Assembly (NCBI GenBank): GCA_965246925.1
Contig: OZ251994.1
Location: 2,542,001-2,606,000 of the forward strand
Length of the DNA: 64,000 nt
Direction of reading: 5' to 3'
DNA from: JANPPS01 sp965246925
GTDB lineage: Bacteria > Pseudomonadota > Alphaproteobacteria > Acetobacterales > Acetobacteraceae
This document shows positions 57,627-64,000 of the stretch, piece after piece. The position numbers and the translations under genes were made by a program. Positions within the stretch are counted from its first letter, which is position 1, and every line of letters begins with the position of its first letter. The notes under the pieces are model-generated. The model ran no database searches, was not told the DNA's origin, and saw nothing but the letters and a program-made list of their open reading frames with translations.

Positions 57627-58423
57627 GCGCCGCGCACCCCTACCCGGGCGCCCTGCGCCAGCCGGGCGGCGACCTTGGGGCCGAGATAGGCCTCGATCAC
57701 CGTGGGCTCCTGACGCACGGCGGACGGCGTGCCTTCGTAGATGACCCGTCCGAAATTCAGCACGGTCACCCGGTCCGACAGGTCCATGACGAAGCCCATG
57801 TCGTGCTCGACCAGCAGCACGGTCACGCCTTGGGCGCGCAGCCGGCGCACCAGGTCGGCCAGCGCCTCGGTCTCGGCCGGGTTCATGCCGGCCGCGGGCT
57901 CGTCCAAGATCAGCATCCGGGGGCTGGACGCCATGGCGCGGGCGATCTCAAGCCGGCGCTGATCGCCGTAGCTCAGCGCGCGGGCGGGCTGATCGGCGCG
58001 GTCCTGCAGGCCCACCAGCGCCAGCGCGTCACGCGCACGGCCGATGGCGCCACGCTCCTCGTTCCGGAACCGGGCGAGCCGCAGCAGCGTGGCGCCGAGG
58101 CCCGCCTGCAGGCCGGAGTGCAGCCCCGTGAGCGCGTTTTCCAGCACCGTCATGGCGCCGAACACGCGGATGTTCTGGAACGTGCGGGCGATGCCGAGCC
58201 CGGCCCGGCGCTCGGCCGGCAACCGGGTGAGGTCCGCGCCGTCCATGGCGATGGTCCCGGCACTGGGCGGGATGAGGCCGGAGACGAGGTTGAACAGCGT
58301 GGTCTTGCCCGCGCCGTTGGGGCCGATTACGGCGTGGATGGTGCCAGGCGCTACCTGAAGGCTCACGTCATCCACCGCCACGAGGCCGGCGAAGCGCCGG
58401 GTCAGGCCGTCCAGCACCAGCAT
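57623..58423 (-). CDS. livG: Branched-chain amino acid ABC transporter ATPase LivG
   Basis: 266 residues; Walker A GPNGAGKTTLFNLVSGLI, LivG-specific RTFQNIRVFGAMTVLENALT, signature LSYGDQRRLEIARAMASSP, Walker B MLILDEPAAGMNPAE and VTVLLVEHDMGFVMDLSDRV. The ATG shares one base with the livM stop (TGATG). Partner of LivF. Confidence 0.93.
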   Translation of the reverse strand: MLVLDGLTRRFAGLVAVDDVSLQVAPGTIHAVIGPNGAGKTTLFNLVSGLIPPSAGTIAMDGADLTRLPAERRAGLGIARTFQNIRVFGAMTVLENALTGLHSGLQAGLGATLLRLARFRNEERGAIGRARDALALVGLQDRADQPARALSYGDQRRLEIARAMASSPRMLILDEPAAGMNPAETEALADLVRRLRAQGVTVLLVEHDMGFVMDLSDRVTVLNFGRVIYEGTPSAVRQEPTVIEAYLGPKVAARLAQGARVGVRGA

Positions 58424-59265
58424 CAGGCGGCCCGGCGCCGCATGCGGATGCCGAGCAGGCCGCCGGGCAGGAACAGCACGGCAAGCACGATCACCACGCC
58501 GTTCACGATGCCCCTCACGTCGCTGAACCCGCGCAGCAGCTCCGGCAGTAAGGTCAGCACCCAGGCGCCCAGCACCGGGGCCAGCGGCGTGCCGATCCCG
58601 CCTAGCAGGACGTAGGAGAGAATGGTGACCGCAGGCTCGAACCCATACTCGTTGGGGCCGATAAAGCTGCTGACATGCGCGGACAGGCATCCGGCGAGGC
58701 CCGCGAGCCCGGCGGAGGCGACCAGCGCGCCGAGCTTGTAGCGTCCGACGGGTATGCCCATGACCTGCGCCGCGGTCTCGTCCTCGCGCATGGCTTCCAT
58801 GGCCCGGCCGATGCCGCTCCGCCCCACGAGCCACAGCGCCAGCACGGCCATGAGCAGAATGGCGTAGATCAGCGGGGCCGACGCGCGTTCCGGGATGCCG
58901 GATAGGCCCAGCGCGCCGCCGAACAGGTCGACGTTGAGGTAGATGGCGCGCAAAACCTCACCAAGGCCGATGGTGGCGATGGCCAGATAGACGCCGGACA
59001 GGCGGAGCGTGGGGCCGCCCACCGCCAGCGCGAACAGGATGGGCGTCACGACCGATAGCGGCAGCACCGCCCAGAACGGCAGATGCAGCCTGAGCGTCAT
59101 GAGCGCCGACGAATAGGCGCCGAGCCCCATGAACGCGGCCTGACCCAGGCTGAGCTGTCCCACCGCGAGCACGACGTACATCGACAGCGCCAAGAGCCCG
59201 TTCACGCCCAGCGCGTCGATCAGGTTCTGGTAGGTCCAGAGCAGGTCATCGAGCCAGGGCGGCAT
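58423..59265 (-). CDS. livM: Branched-chain amino acid ABC transporter permease LivM
   Basis: 280 residues, about eight to nine membrane helices. LivM-specific MYVVLAVGQLSLGQAAFMGL near the N terminus and GRAMEAMREDETAAQVMGIP, the EAA-like loop contacting the ATPases. The start lies one base from the livH stop. Confidence 0.92.
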   Translation of the reverse strand: MPPWLDDLLWTYQNLIDALGVNGLLALSMYVVLAVGQLSLGQAAFMGLGAYSSALMTLRLHLPFWAVLPLSVVTPILFALAVGGPTLRLSGVYLAIATIGLGEVLRAIYLNVDLFGGALGLSGIPERASAPLIYAILLMAVLALWLVGRSGIGRAMEAMREDETAAQVMGIPVGRYKLGALVASAGLAGLAGCLSAHVSSFIGPNEYGFEPAVTILSYVLLGGIGTPLAPVLGAWVLTLLPELLRGFSDVRGIVNGVVIVLAVLFLPGGLLGIRMRRRAA

Positions 59266-59266
59266 G

Positions 59267-60145
59267 CTAGGCCCGGCGGATCGCGGCGCGGCCGAACAGG
59301 CCGGACGGCTTGGTCCACAGCACCGCGACCAGGATCAGGAACGCGACCGCTTCTTTGAGGCCGGACGCGACGTAGCCGGCCGTCATGACCTCGACCACGC
59401 CCAGCAGCAGCCCGGCAATCAGCGCGCCGGTGATGTCACCGAGCCCGCCCACGATGATGACCACGAAGCCCCGCAGCATCATCGCCTCACCCATATAAGG
59501 GTGCACCGCGTTGAAATTGAGCCCGATCAGCACTCCGCCCGCGCCCGCGAGGCAGCCGGACAGGAACGACACCAACGCCGCCGCCCGCCCGGTGTCGATG
59601 CCCATCAGCTGCGCCGCATCCGGCCGCTCCGCCATGGCCCGCAGCGCCAGCCCCAGCCGGGTGCCGCGCATGATCAGCAGCAGCAGGCCCACCAGCAGCG
59701 TGGTCGCGCCGAGGATCAGCAGCTGCGCCGTGGTGATCCGGATGTCACCCAGCTGAAACGCCTCCGCACTCACGGTGCCCGGCGGCAGGCGGCGGATGTC
59801 AGGGCCGAGCCAGGCCGTGAGCGCCGAATACAGCGCCAGCACGCCGCCCAAGGTGACCATGAGGGAGGACAGCTCGGGCGCCTGGATGCGCCGGAGGCGG
59901 CTGAGGAGGAGCCAGTCCAGGATGACCGCGATGGCGCCCGAGGCAACGGCGGCCAGCGGCAGCGCGGCCGCGATGGGCAGGTTCATCTTGGTCAGGTACA
60001 GGGCGATCAGCGCACCGGCAGAGAAGTAGAAGCCGTAGGTGAGGTTAACGACCTTCAGCACGCCGAACATCAGCGTGAAGCCAAGCGCGAATAGGGCGTA
60101 GGTTGCGCCGAGAATCAGGCCGTTGGTGAGTTGCTGGGCTAACAT
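59267..60145 (-). CDS. livH: Branched-chain amino acid ABC transporter permease LivH
   Basis: 292 residues, about eight membrane helices. LivH signature NGLILGATYALFALGFTLMF near the N terminus and GLALRAMAERPDAAQLMGID as the ATPase-contacting loop. A longer frame runs upstream through two repeat copies; homology begins at MLAQQLTNG, so the ATG at 60145 is used. Confidence 0.93.
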   Translation of the reverse strand: MLAQQLTNGLILGATYALFALGFTLMFGVLKVVNLTYGFYFSAGALIALYLTKMNLPIAAALPLAAVASGAIAVILDWLLLSRLRRIQAPELSSLMVTLGGVLALYSALTAWLGPDIRRLPPGTVSAEAFQLGDIRITTAQLLILGATTLLVGLLLLIMRGTRLGLALRAMAERPDAAQLMGIDTGRAAALVSFLSGCLAGAGGVLIGLNFNAVHPYMGEAMMLRGFVVIIVGGLGDITGALIAGLLLGVVEVMTAGYVASGLKEAVAFLILVAVLWTKPSGLFGRAAIRRA

Positions 60146-60152
60146 TGCCTTC

Positions 60153-60292
60153 CCCCTCTCCCGCCAGCGGGCCGGGGTGAGGGTGGGGTCGCGTGAGCTG
60201 GCCCTGGGTGGGTTGGGGGGCAGGACACGGCTTGCGCCCGGTCTGTCGTTTCCACCCTCACCCCGGCCCTCTCCCGCCAGCGGGAGAGGGGG
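60153..60292. repeat. Inverted pair of CCCTCACCCCGGCCCTCTCC palindromes between argH and livH
   Basis: Copies at about 60153-60184 and 60254-60292 in opposite orientation, separated by about 70 bases. The second copy encodes the last residues and stop codon of argH. Confidence 0.85.
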
Positions 60293-61724
60293 AAGAAAGC
60301 AGCGCCTGCCATCGCGTGGTTTGCGCCCGCACGTTTGCCGGTGCGGTGCCGCCATAGCTCACGCGTGAGGCCACCGAGGCATCGACCGTCAGCACCTGGA
60401 ACACCTCGGCCGTGATGCCCGGCTCCTCCGCCTGCATGTCCGCCAGGGACAGCGCCGCCAAGTCCACGTTCTGAGCCTCCGCCCGCGCCACCAGCCGGCC
60501 CGTGACGTGATGCGCGGTGCGGAATGGCAGGCGGAGCACCCGCACCAGCCAATCGGCCAGATCCGTCGCGGTCGAGAACCCGGACCCCGCCACCGCCCGC
60601 ATGCGCGCAAGGTCTGGCGTCATGTCCCGCACCATGCCGGCCACCGCCGCCAGCGACAGCGCCAGCGCGTCGGCGGCGTCGAACACCGGCTCCTTGTCTT
60701 CCTGCATGTCCTTGGCATAGGCCAGCGGCAGGCCCTTCATGACCGTCAGCAGCGCCAGCAGCGCGCCGAAGATGCGCCCCGTCTTGGCCCGCGCCAGCTC
60801 GGCCGCGTCCGGGTTGCGCTTCTGCGGCATGATCGAGCTGCCGGTCGTGAACGCGTCGCTCAGCCGCACGAAGCCGAACGGCGCGCTGCACCAGACGATC
60901 AGCTCTTCGCTCAGGCGCGACAGGTGCATCGCCGCGATGGCGCAGGCGGACAGGAACTCGATGGCGAAATCCCGGTCGCTGACCGCGTCGAGCGAGTTGG
61001 CGGTGGGCCGGTCGAAGCCCAGCGCGGCGGCGGTCATGTCGCGGTCGATCGGGAAACTGGTTCCTGCCAGTGCGGCCGAGCCGAGGGGGCATTCGTTCAG
61101 GCGGCGCCGGGCATCCGCCATCCGCCCGCGGTCCCGCGCCAGCATCTCCACATAGGCAAGCAGATGATGTCCGAAGGTCACGGGCTGCGCCGTCTGTAGA
61201 TGGGTGAAGCCGGGCATCGGCGCGTCCGCGAACTCCGCCGCGCGGTCCGCCAGCGCCCGCATGCAATCCGCCAGCTGCGCGTCCAGCCCGTCGATCGCGT
61301 CCCGGACCCAGAGGCGGAAGTCGGTCGCCACCTGGTCGTTGCGGCTCCGCCCGGTATGCAGGCGCTTGCCGGCCTCGCCGATCCGCTCGGTGAGCCGCGC
61401 CTCGATGTTCATGTGGATGTCTTCCAGCGCATCCACGAACGGGAACCGCCCGGCGGCGATCTCGGCCGCGATGGTGTCGAGCCCGGTGCGGATCGCCGCC
61501 TCGTCCGCGTCCGAGATCACGCCCGCCCGGGCCAGCATCGCGGCATGCGCCTGGCTGCCGCGGATATCCTGCCGCCACATCCGCCGATCGAAGCCGATGC
61601 TGGCGTTGATCTCCTGCATGATCACGCCGGGCCCACTCTCGAACCGCCCGCCCCACGCGGCATTCGCATCCGCGTTGCGCCGGTCTATATTGTCGTGAGA
61701 GTTCAAGGACGCACCATGGGCCAT
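60258..61724 (-). CDS. argH: Argininosuccinate lyase with repeat-derived C-terminal end
   Basis: Final step of arginine synthesis. 488 residues; family motifs AAWGGRFESGPGVIMQEINA, EDIHMNIEARLTE, TGRSRNDQVATDFRLW, LPGFTHLQTAQPVTFGHHLL-type segment (MPGFTHLQTAQPVTFGHH) and the catalytic GSSIMPQKRNPDAAELA. The natural end (about WQALL) is followed by SSPSPAGGRGPG, translated from the dispersed palindrome. The start is uncertain: ATG at 61724 overlaps the divergent TlpA gene by nine bases; a TTG at 61706 would avoid this. Confidence 0.94.
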   Translation of the reverse strand: MAHGASLNSHDNIDRRNADANAAWGGRFESGPGVIMQEINASIGFDRRMWRQDIRGSQAHAAMLARAGVISDADEAAIRTGLDTIAAEIAAGRFPFVDALEDIHMNIEARLTERIGEAGKRLHTGRSRNDQVATDFRLWVRDAIDGLDAQLADCMRALADRAAEFADAPMPGFTHLQTAQPVTFGHHLLAYVEMLARDRGRMADARRRLNECPLGSAALAGTSFPIDRDMTAAALGFDRPTANSLDAVSDRDFAIEFLSACAIAAMHLSRLSEELIVWCSAPFGFVRLSDAFTTGSSIMPQKRNPDAAELARAKTGRIFGALLALLTVMKGLPLAYAKDMQEDKEPVFDAADALALSLAAVAGMVRDMTPDLARMRAVAGSGFSTATDLADWLVRVLRLPFRTAHHVTGRLVARAEAQNVDLAALSLADMQAEEPGITAEVFQVLTVDASVASRVSYGGTAPANVRAQTTRWQALLSSPSPAGGRGPG

Positions 61725-62255
61725 ATGCAACGCCGCACCCTGCTGGCGGCCACGACCGTCATACTGTCCGGCGCGGCCCCGCGCAAATCGCGCGCCGCCT
61801 CGCCCGACTTGGCCGGGTTCCAGCCCAGCGCCGGCACCGCGCCGCCCGGGTTCCACTTCACCACCGCGGAGGGGGAGGAGCGCACGCTCGGGGATTATGC
61901 CGGGCAGGGGGTGGTGCTGAACTTCTGGGCCACCTGGTGCGTCCCGTGCGTGGCCGAGATGCCGGCGCTGGACGCCATGGCCCGCGCCGTGATGGACGAG
62001 CGCATCGCCGTCCTTCCGCTCAGCTCCGACCGCGGCGGCGCCAAGGCGGTGGCGCGGTTCTATGCCGAACGCGGGATCACGACGCTGCCGGTGTTGCTGG
62101 ACCCCCGTGGCGAGGCGGCGCGCGCCTTCGCCGCCAAGGGCATCCCCACCACGATCCTGATCGACCGCAACGGCCAGGACCGCGGACGGGTCGAGGGCGC
62201 GGCCGACTGGGCGAGTCCTGCGTCGCTCGGGGTCCTGCGCTCAGTATTAGGGTAA
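61716..62255 (+). CDS. TlpA-family thiol:disulfide oxidoreductase
   Basis: 179 residues. The N terminus MGHMQRRTLLAATTVILSG with the pair of arginines suggests a Tat-type or simple signal peptide, so it would act in the periplasm. Thioredoxin fold with FWATWCVPCVAEMPAL (active site CVPC) and the cis-proline region GIPTTILIDRNG. AAGGA lies seven bases before the ATG at 61716. Divergent from argH, a common alphaproteobacterial pairing. Possibly in cytochrome c maturation. Confidence 0.9.
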   Translation: MGHMQRRTLLAATTVILSGAAPRKSRAASPDLAGFQPSAGTAPPGFHFTTAEGEERTLGDYAGQGVVLNFWATWCVPCVAEMPALDAMARAVMDERIAVLPLSSDRGGAKAVARFYAERGITTLPVLLDPRGEAARAFAAKGIPTTILIDRNGQDRGRVEGAADWASPASLGVLRSVLG

Positions 62256-62285
62256 CATCCACCTGCGCGCACCGTAAGGTGCGGT

Positions 62286-64000
62286 ATGATACGTCAGTGG
62301 ACCGAACGCTCCCGCGCCCTCACCGCCGCGCTCCGTCCGTGGCTCGACCTACTCATCCGGGTCTGCCTGGCCCAGGCGTTCTTGGCCATGCAGGTGCATA
62401 CCATGATGGCGCGGGGTGCGGTGGATGCCTGGGCGCTGGCCGCCGGCATTGCCCCGCTGCTGCTCACCATCGGGCTGCTGACCCGTCCGGCCGCCGGGGT
62501 AATGCTGGCGCAGACGGCCATGATCGCCGGGGGCGACATCCGGCTGTTCTGGGCGGCGCTCCTGCTGCGGCTGTTCGTCATCGGCCCCGGCGCGCTGTCC
62601 GTGGACCGGCTGCTGCAGCATGGGGCCGAGAGCGTCGCCATGCCCGGCGCGGCGGCCTTGGTCCGGGCCGGGGGCTGGCTGCGCCGGGTCGTGGGGCCGC
62701 TGTATCAGCTGGGGCTTCGCCTCTGGATTGCCGCCGCCCCGGCCGGGGTGGCGCTGGCCGCGCTGGGCGTCACGACCGCCATGCGGCCCGGCGGCGACCT
62801 CGTGCCCGGCCTGCCTTCCATGATCGCGCACCTGCCGGTGGCGCTGGCGGTGCTGGCCGCGGCCATGCTGGCGCTGGGGGCGGGCACGCAGATCGCGGCC
62901 CGCGTTCTCCTAATCCTCGTGCCCATCAGCCAGCTCGGCACCGGGGACGAGCGGCTGTACTGGGCGCTGCTGCTGGCGTGCCTTGTGATCTACGGGCCGG
63001 GCAGCCTGTCGGTCGATGCCTGGCTCAGCCGGCGCATGACCCGGCGCGCCCCGCCCCTGGACCGCGCCGCGCTGCCGCATGTGGTGGTGGTAGGGGGCGG
63101 CTTCGGCGGCGTCGCGGCGGTGCAGGGTTTGCGCCGGGCCGCATGCCGCATCACGCTGATCGACCGCCGTAACTACCACCTGTTCCAGCCGCTGCTGTAT
63201 CAGGTGGCGACCGCCAGCCTCTCCCCCGCCGACATCGCGACTCCCGTGCGGGAGCTGTTCCGCACCCAGGACAACGTTCGCGTCCTCCTGGGTGAGGTCA
63301 CCGGCGTCGACACTGCCGCTCGCACCGTCCTGCTGGATCGCGGCGCCATCGCCTACGACCACCTCATCCTCGCTACCGGCGCGCAGCATAGCTATTTTGG
63401 ACGCGACGACTGGGCTCCCTTTGCGCCGGGCCTGAAGAGCATCGAGGACGGTACCGCTATCCGCCGCCGACTGCTGCTGGCGTTCGAGGAGGCCGAGGCC
63501 GCCAGTGACCCGGCCACCCGCGCCGCTTGGCTGACCTTCGTGATCGTGGGCGGCGGCCCGACCGGGGTGGAGCTGGCCGGTGCTATCGCCGAGCTGGCGC
63601 GGCATGGCTTCGAGCAGGAGTTTCGCCGTATCGACCCCGCCGCCGCCCGCGTCATCCTGGTCCAGTCCGCCTTCCGCCTGCTGCCGGCCTTCCCCGAAGC
63701 GCTGTCTGGCGAGGCGGACCGCGCGCTTCGGCATTTGGGGGTGGAAATCCAGCTGGGCCGCAAGGTGGAGGCGGTGGACGCATCGTCGGTCACCGTGTCC
63801 GGTGAGCCCCTGCCCACCCGCACCGTGCTATGGGCCGCTGGGGTCATGGCGTCGCCGGCCGCCGCCTGGTTGGGGGTCAAGCCCGACCCGGCAGGGCGTG
63901 TCATCGCCGGCCCGGACCTGGGCGTGCCCGGCCTTGCGGGCGTCTATGTGGTCGGAGACACCGCGTCCTCCATCGCCTGGGCCGGCAAGGGCGTGCCAGG
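62286..64000 (+). CDS. Two DoxX-like membrane domains fused to a type II NADH dehydrogenase (3' end outside window)
   Basis: Open for at least 571 codons from ATG 62286 and continuing past the right edge. Residues about 18-110 and 143-247 are two tandem DoxX-like four-helix units, each ending with a similar motif (IGPGALSVDRLL, IYGPGSLSVDAWL). From about residue 264 follows a type II NADH:quinone oxidoreductase: FAD motif HVVVVGGGFGGVAAVQGLRR, RRNYHLFQPLLYQVATASLS, the NAD site VIVGGGPTGVELAGAIAELA and late YVVGDTA. NDH-2 enzymes transfer electrons from NADH to quinone without pumping protons. The DoxX modules could anchor it or bring a redox partner. Confidence 0.88.
   Translation, partial: MIRQWTERSRALTAALRPWLDLLIRVCLAQAFLAMQVHTMMARGAVDAWALAAGIAPLLLTIGLLTRPAAGVMLAQTAMIAGGDIRLFWAALLLRLFVIGPGALSVDRLLQHGAESVAMPGAAALVRAGGWLRRVVGPLYQLGLRLWIAAAPAGVALAALGVTTAMRPGGDLVPGLPSMIAHLPVALAVLAAAMLALGAGTQIAARVLLILVPISQLGTGDERLYWALLLACLVIYGPGSLSVDAWLSRRMTRRAPPLDRAALPHVVVVGGGFGGVAAVQGLRRAACRITLIDRRNYHLFQPLLYQVATASLSPADIATPVRELFRTQDNVRVLLGEVTGVDTAARTVLLDRGAIAYDHLILATGAQHSYFGRDDWAPFAPGLKSIEDGTAIRRRLLLAFEEAEAASDPATRAAWLTFVIVGGGPTGVELAGAIAELARHGFEQEFRRIDPAAARVILVQSAFRLLPAFPEALSGEADRALRHLGVEIQLGRKVEAVDASSVTVSGEPLPTRTVLWAAGVMASPAAAWLGVKPDPAGRVIAGPDLGVPGLAGVYVVGDTASSIAWAGKGVP

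Noticed and set aside
61937..63172. 411-residue plus-strand frame overlapping the TlpA-like and DoxX-NDH2 genes
   Set aside because: It is out of frame with both clear genes and has only Gly/Arg/Ala-rich low-complexity sequence.

Overview
The window is GC-rich, densely packed bacterial DNA. Gene content points to an alphaproteobacterium, most likely Rhodospirillales/Acetobacteraceae: FtsZ has the alphaproteobacterial tail, uvrD-prmA-pepP are adjacent, LpxC and BamD show a Gram-negative envelope, an ELM1-type protein and PEP-CTERM proteins are present, and MurE has the meso-diaminopimelate motif. The family assignment is inferred from gene content, not from a marker-gene tree.

Layout. 1-6.7 kb (mostly + strand): the 3' end of a UvrD/PcrA helicase gene, prmA, a small accessory patch (a possible CdiI-like immunity protein, a frameshifted GxxExxY gene, a DUF1127 gene), then pepP and an alpha/beta hydrolase. 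6.8-33 kb (all minus strand): a complete dcw division and cell-wall cluster, reading leftwards as mraZ-rsmH-ftsL-ftsI-murE-murF-mraY-murD-ftsW-murG-murC-murB-ddl-ftsQ-ftsA-ftsZ, then a PEP-CTERM/CHRD protein, an HdeD-like membrane protein, lpxC, bamD, recN and ligA. Most dcw junctions overlap by 1-4 bases. Five TGGG-type repeats at 10-base spacing lie upstream of mraZ and look like its autoregulatory operator. 33-38.4 kb: DUF2889, an AstE/AspA-type hydrolase, two glycosyltransferases and a DEAD-box helicase.

38.4-45.9 kb is the accessory part: HxlR/SDR and AraC/MFS divergent pairs, an MFS-cupin-RidA operon, a MarR/SRPBCC/YdeI module, and relics of a Tn3-type transposon (a fragment of transposase domain DUF4158 and two near-identical truncated serine-resolvase copies). 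The resolvase copies are direct repeats flanking the MarR module. The SRPBCC gene carries one in-frame TGA.

46-51 kb: a tight four-gene unit of an ELM1-type glycosyltransferase-like protein, an unrecognised 621-residue protein with four apparent beta-sandwich-like repeats, an acyl-CoA synthetase and an AhpD-like peroxidase. 51-64 kb: asd, a secreted GDSL hydrolase with a PEP-CTERM-like tail, isoaspartyl peptidase, dctA, a fumarylacetoacetase-family hydrolase, a Tyr/Pro-rich secreted protein, a livHMGF branched-chain amino acid ABC transporter, argH, a TlpA-like thioredoxin, and the start of a fusion of two DoxX-like membrane domains with a type II NADH dehydrogenase that runs off the window.

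A repeated CCCTCACCCCGGCCCTCTCC-type palindrome occurs at least seven times and is translated into the ends of three housekeeping proteins (MurB, MurG and ArgH). The best leads for new biology are the ELM1/621-residue/acyl-CoA unit, the DoxX-DoxX-NDH2 fusion and the resolvase-bounded MarR module.
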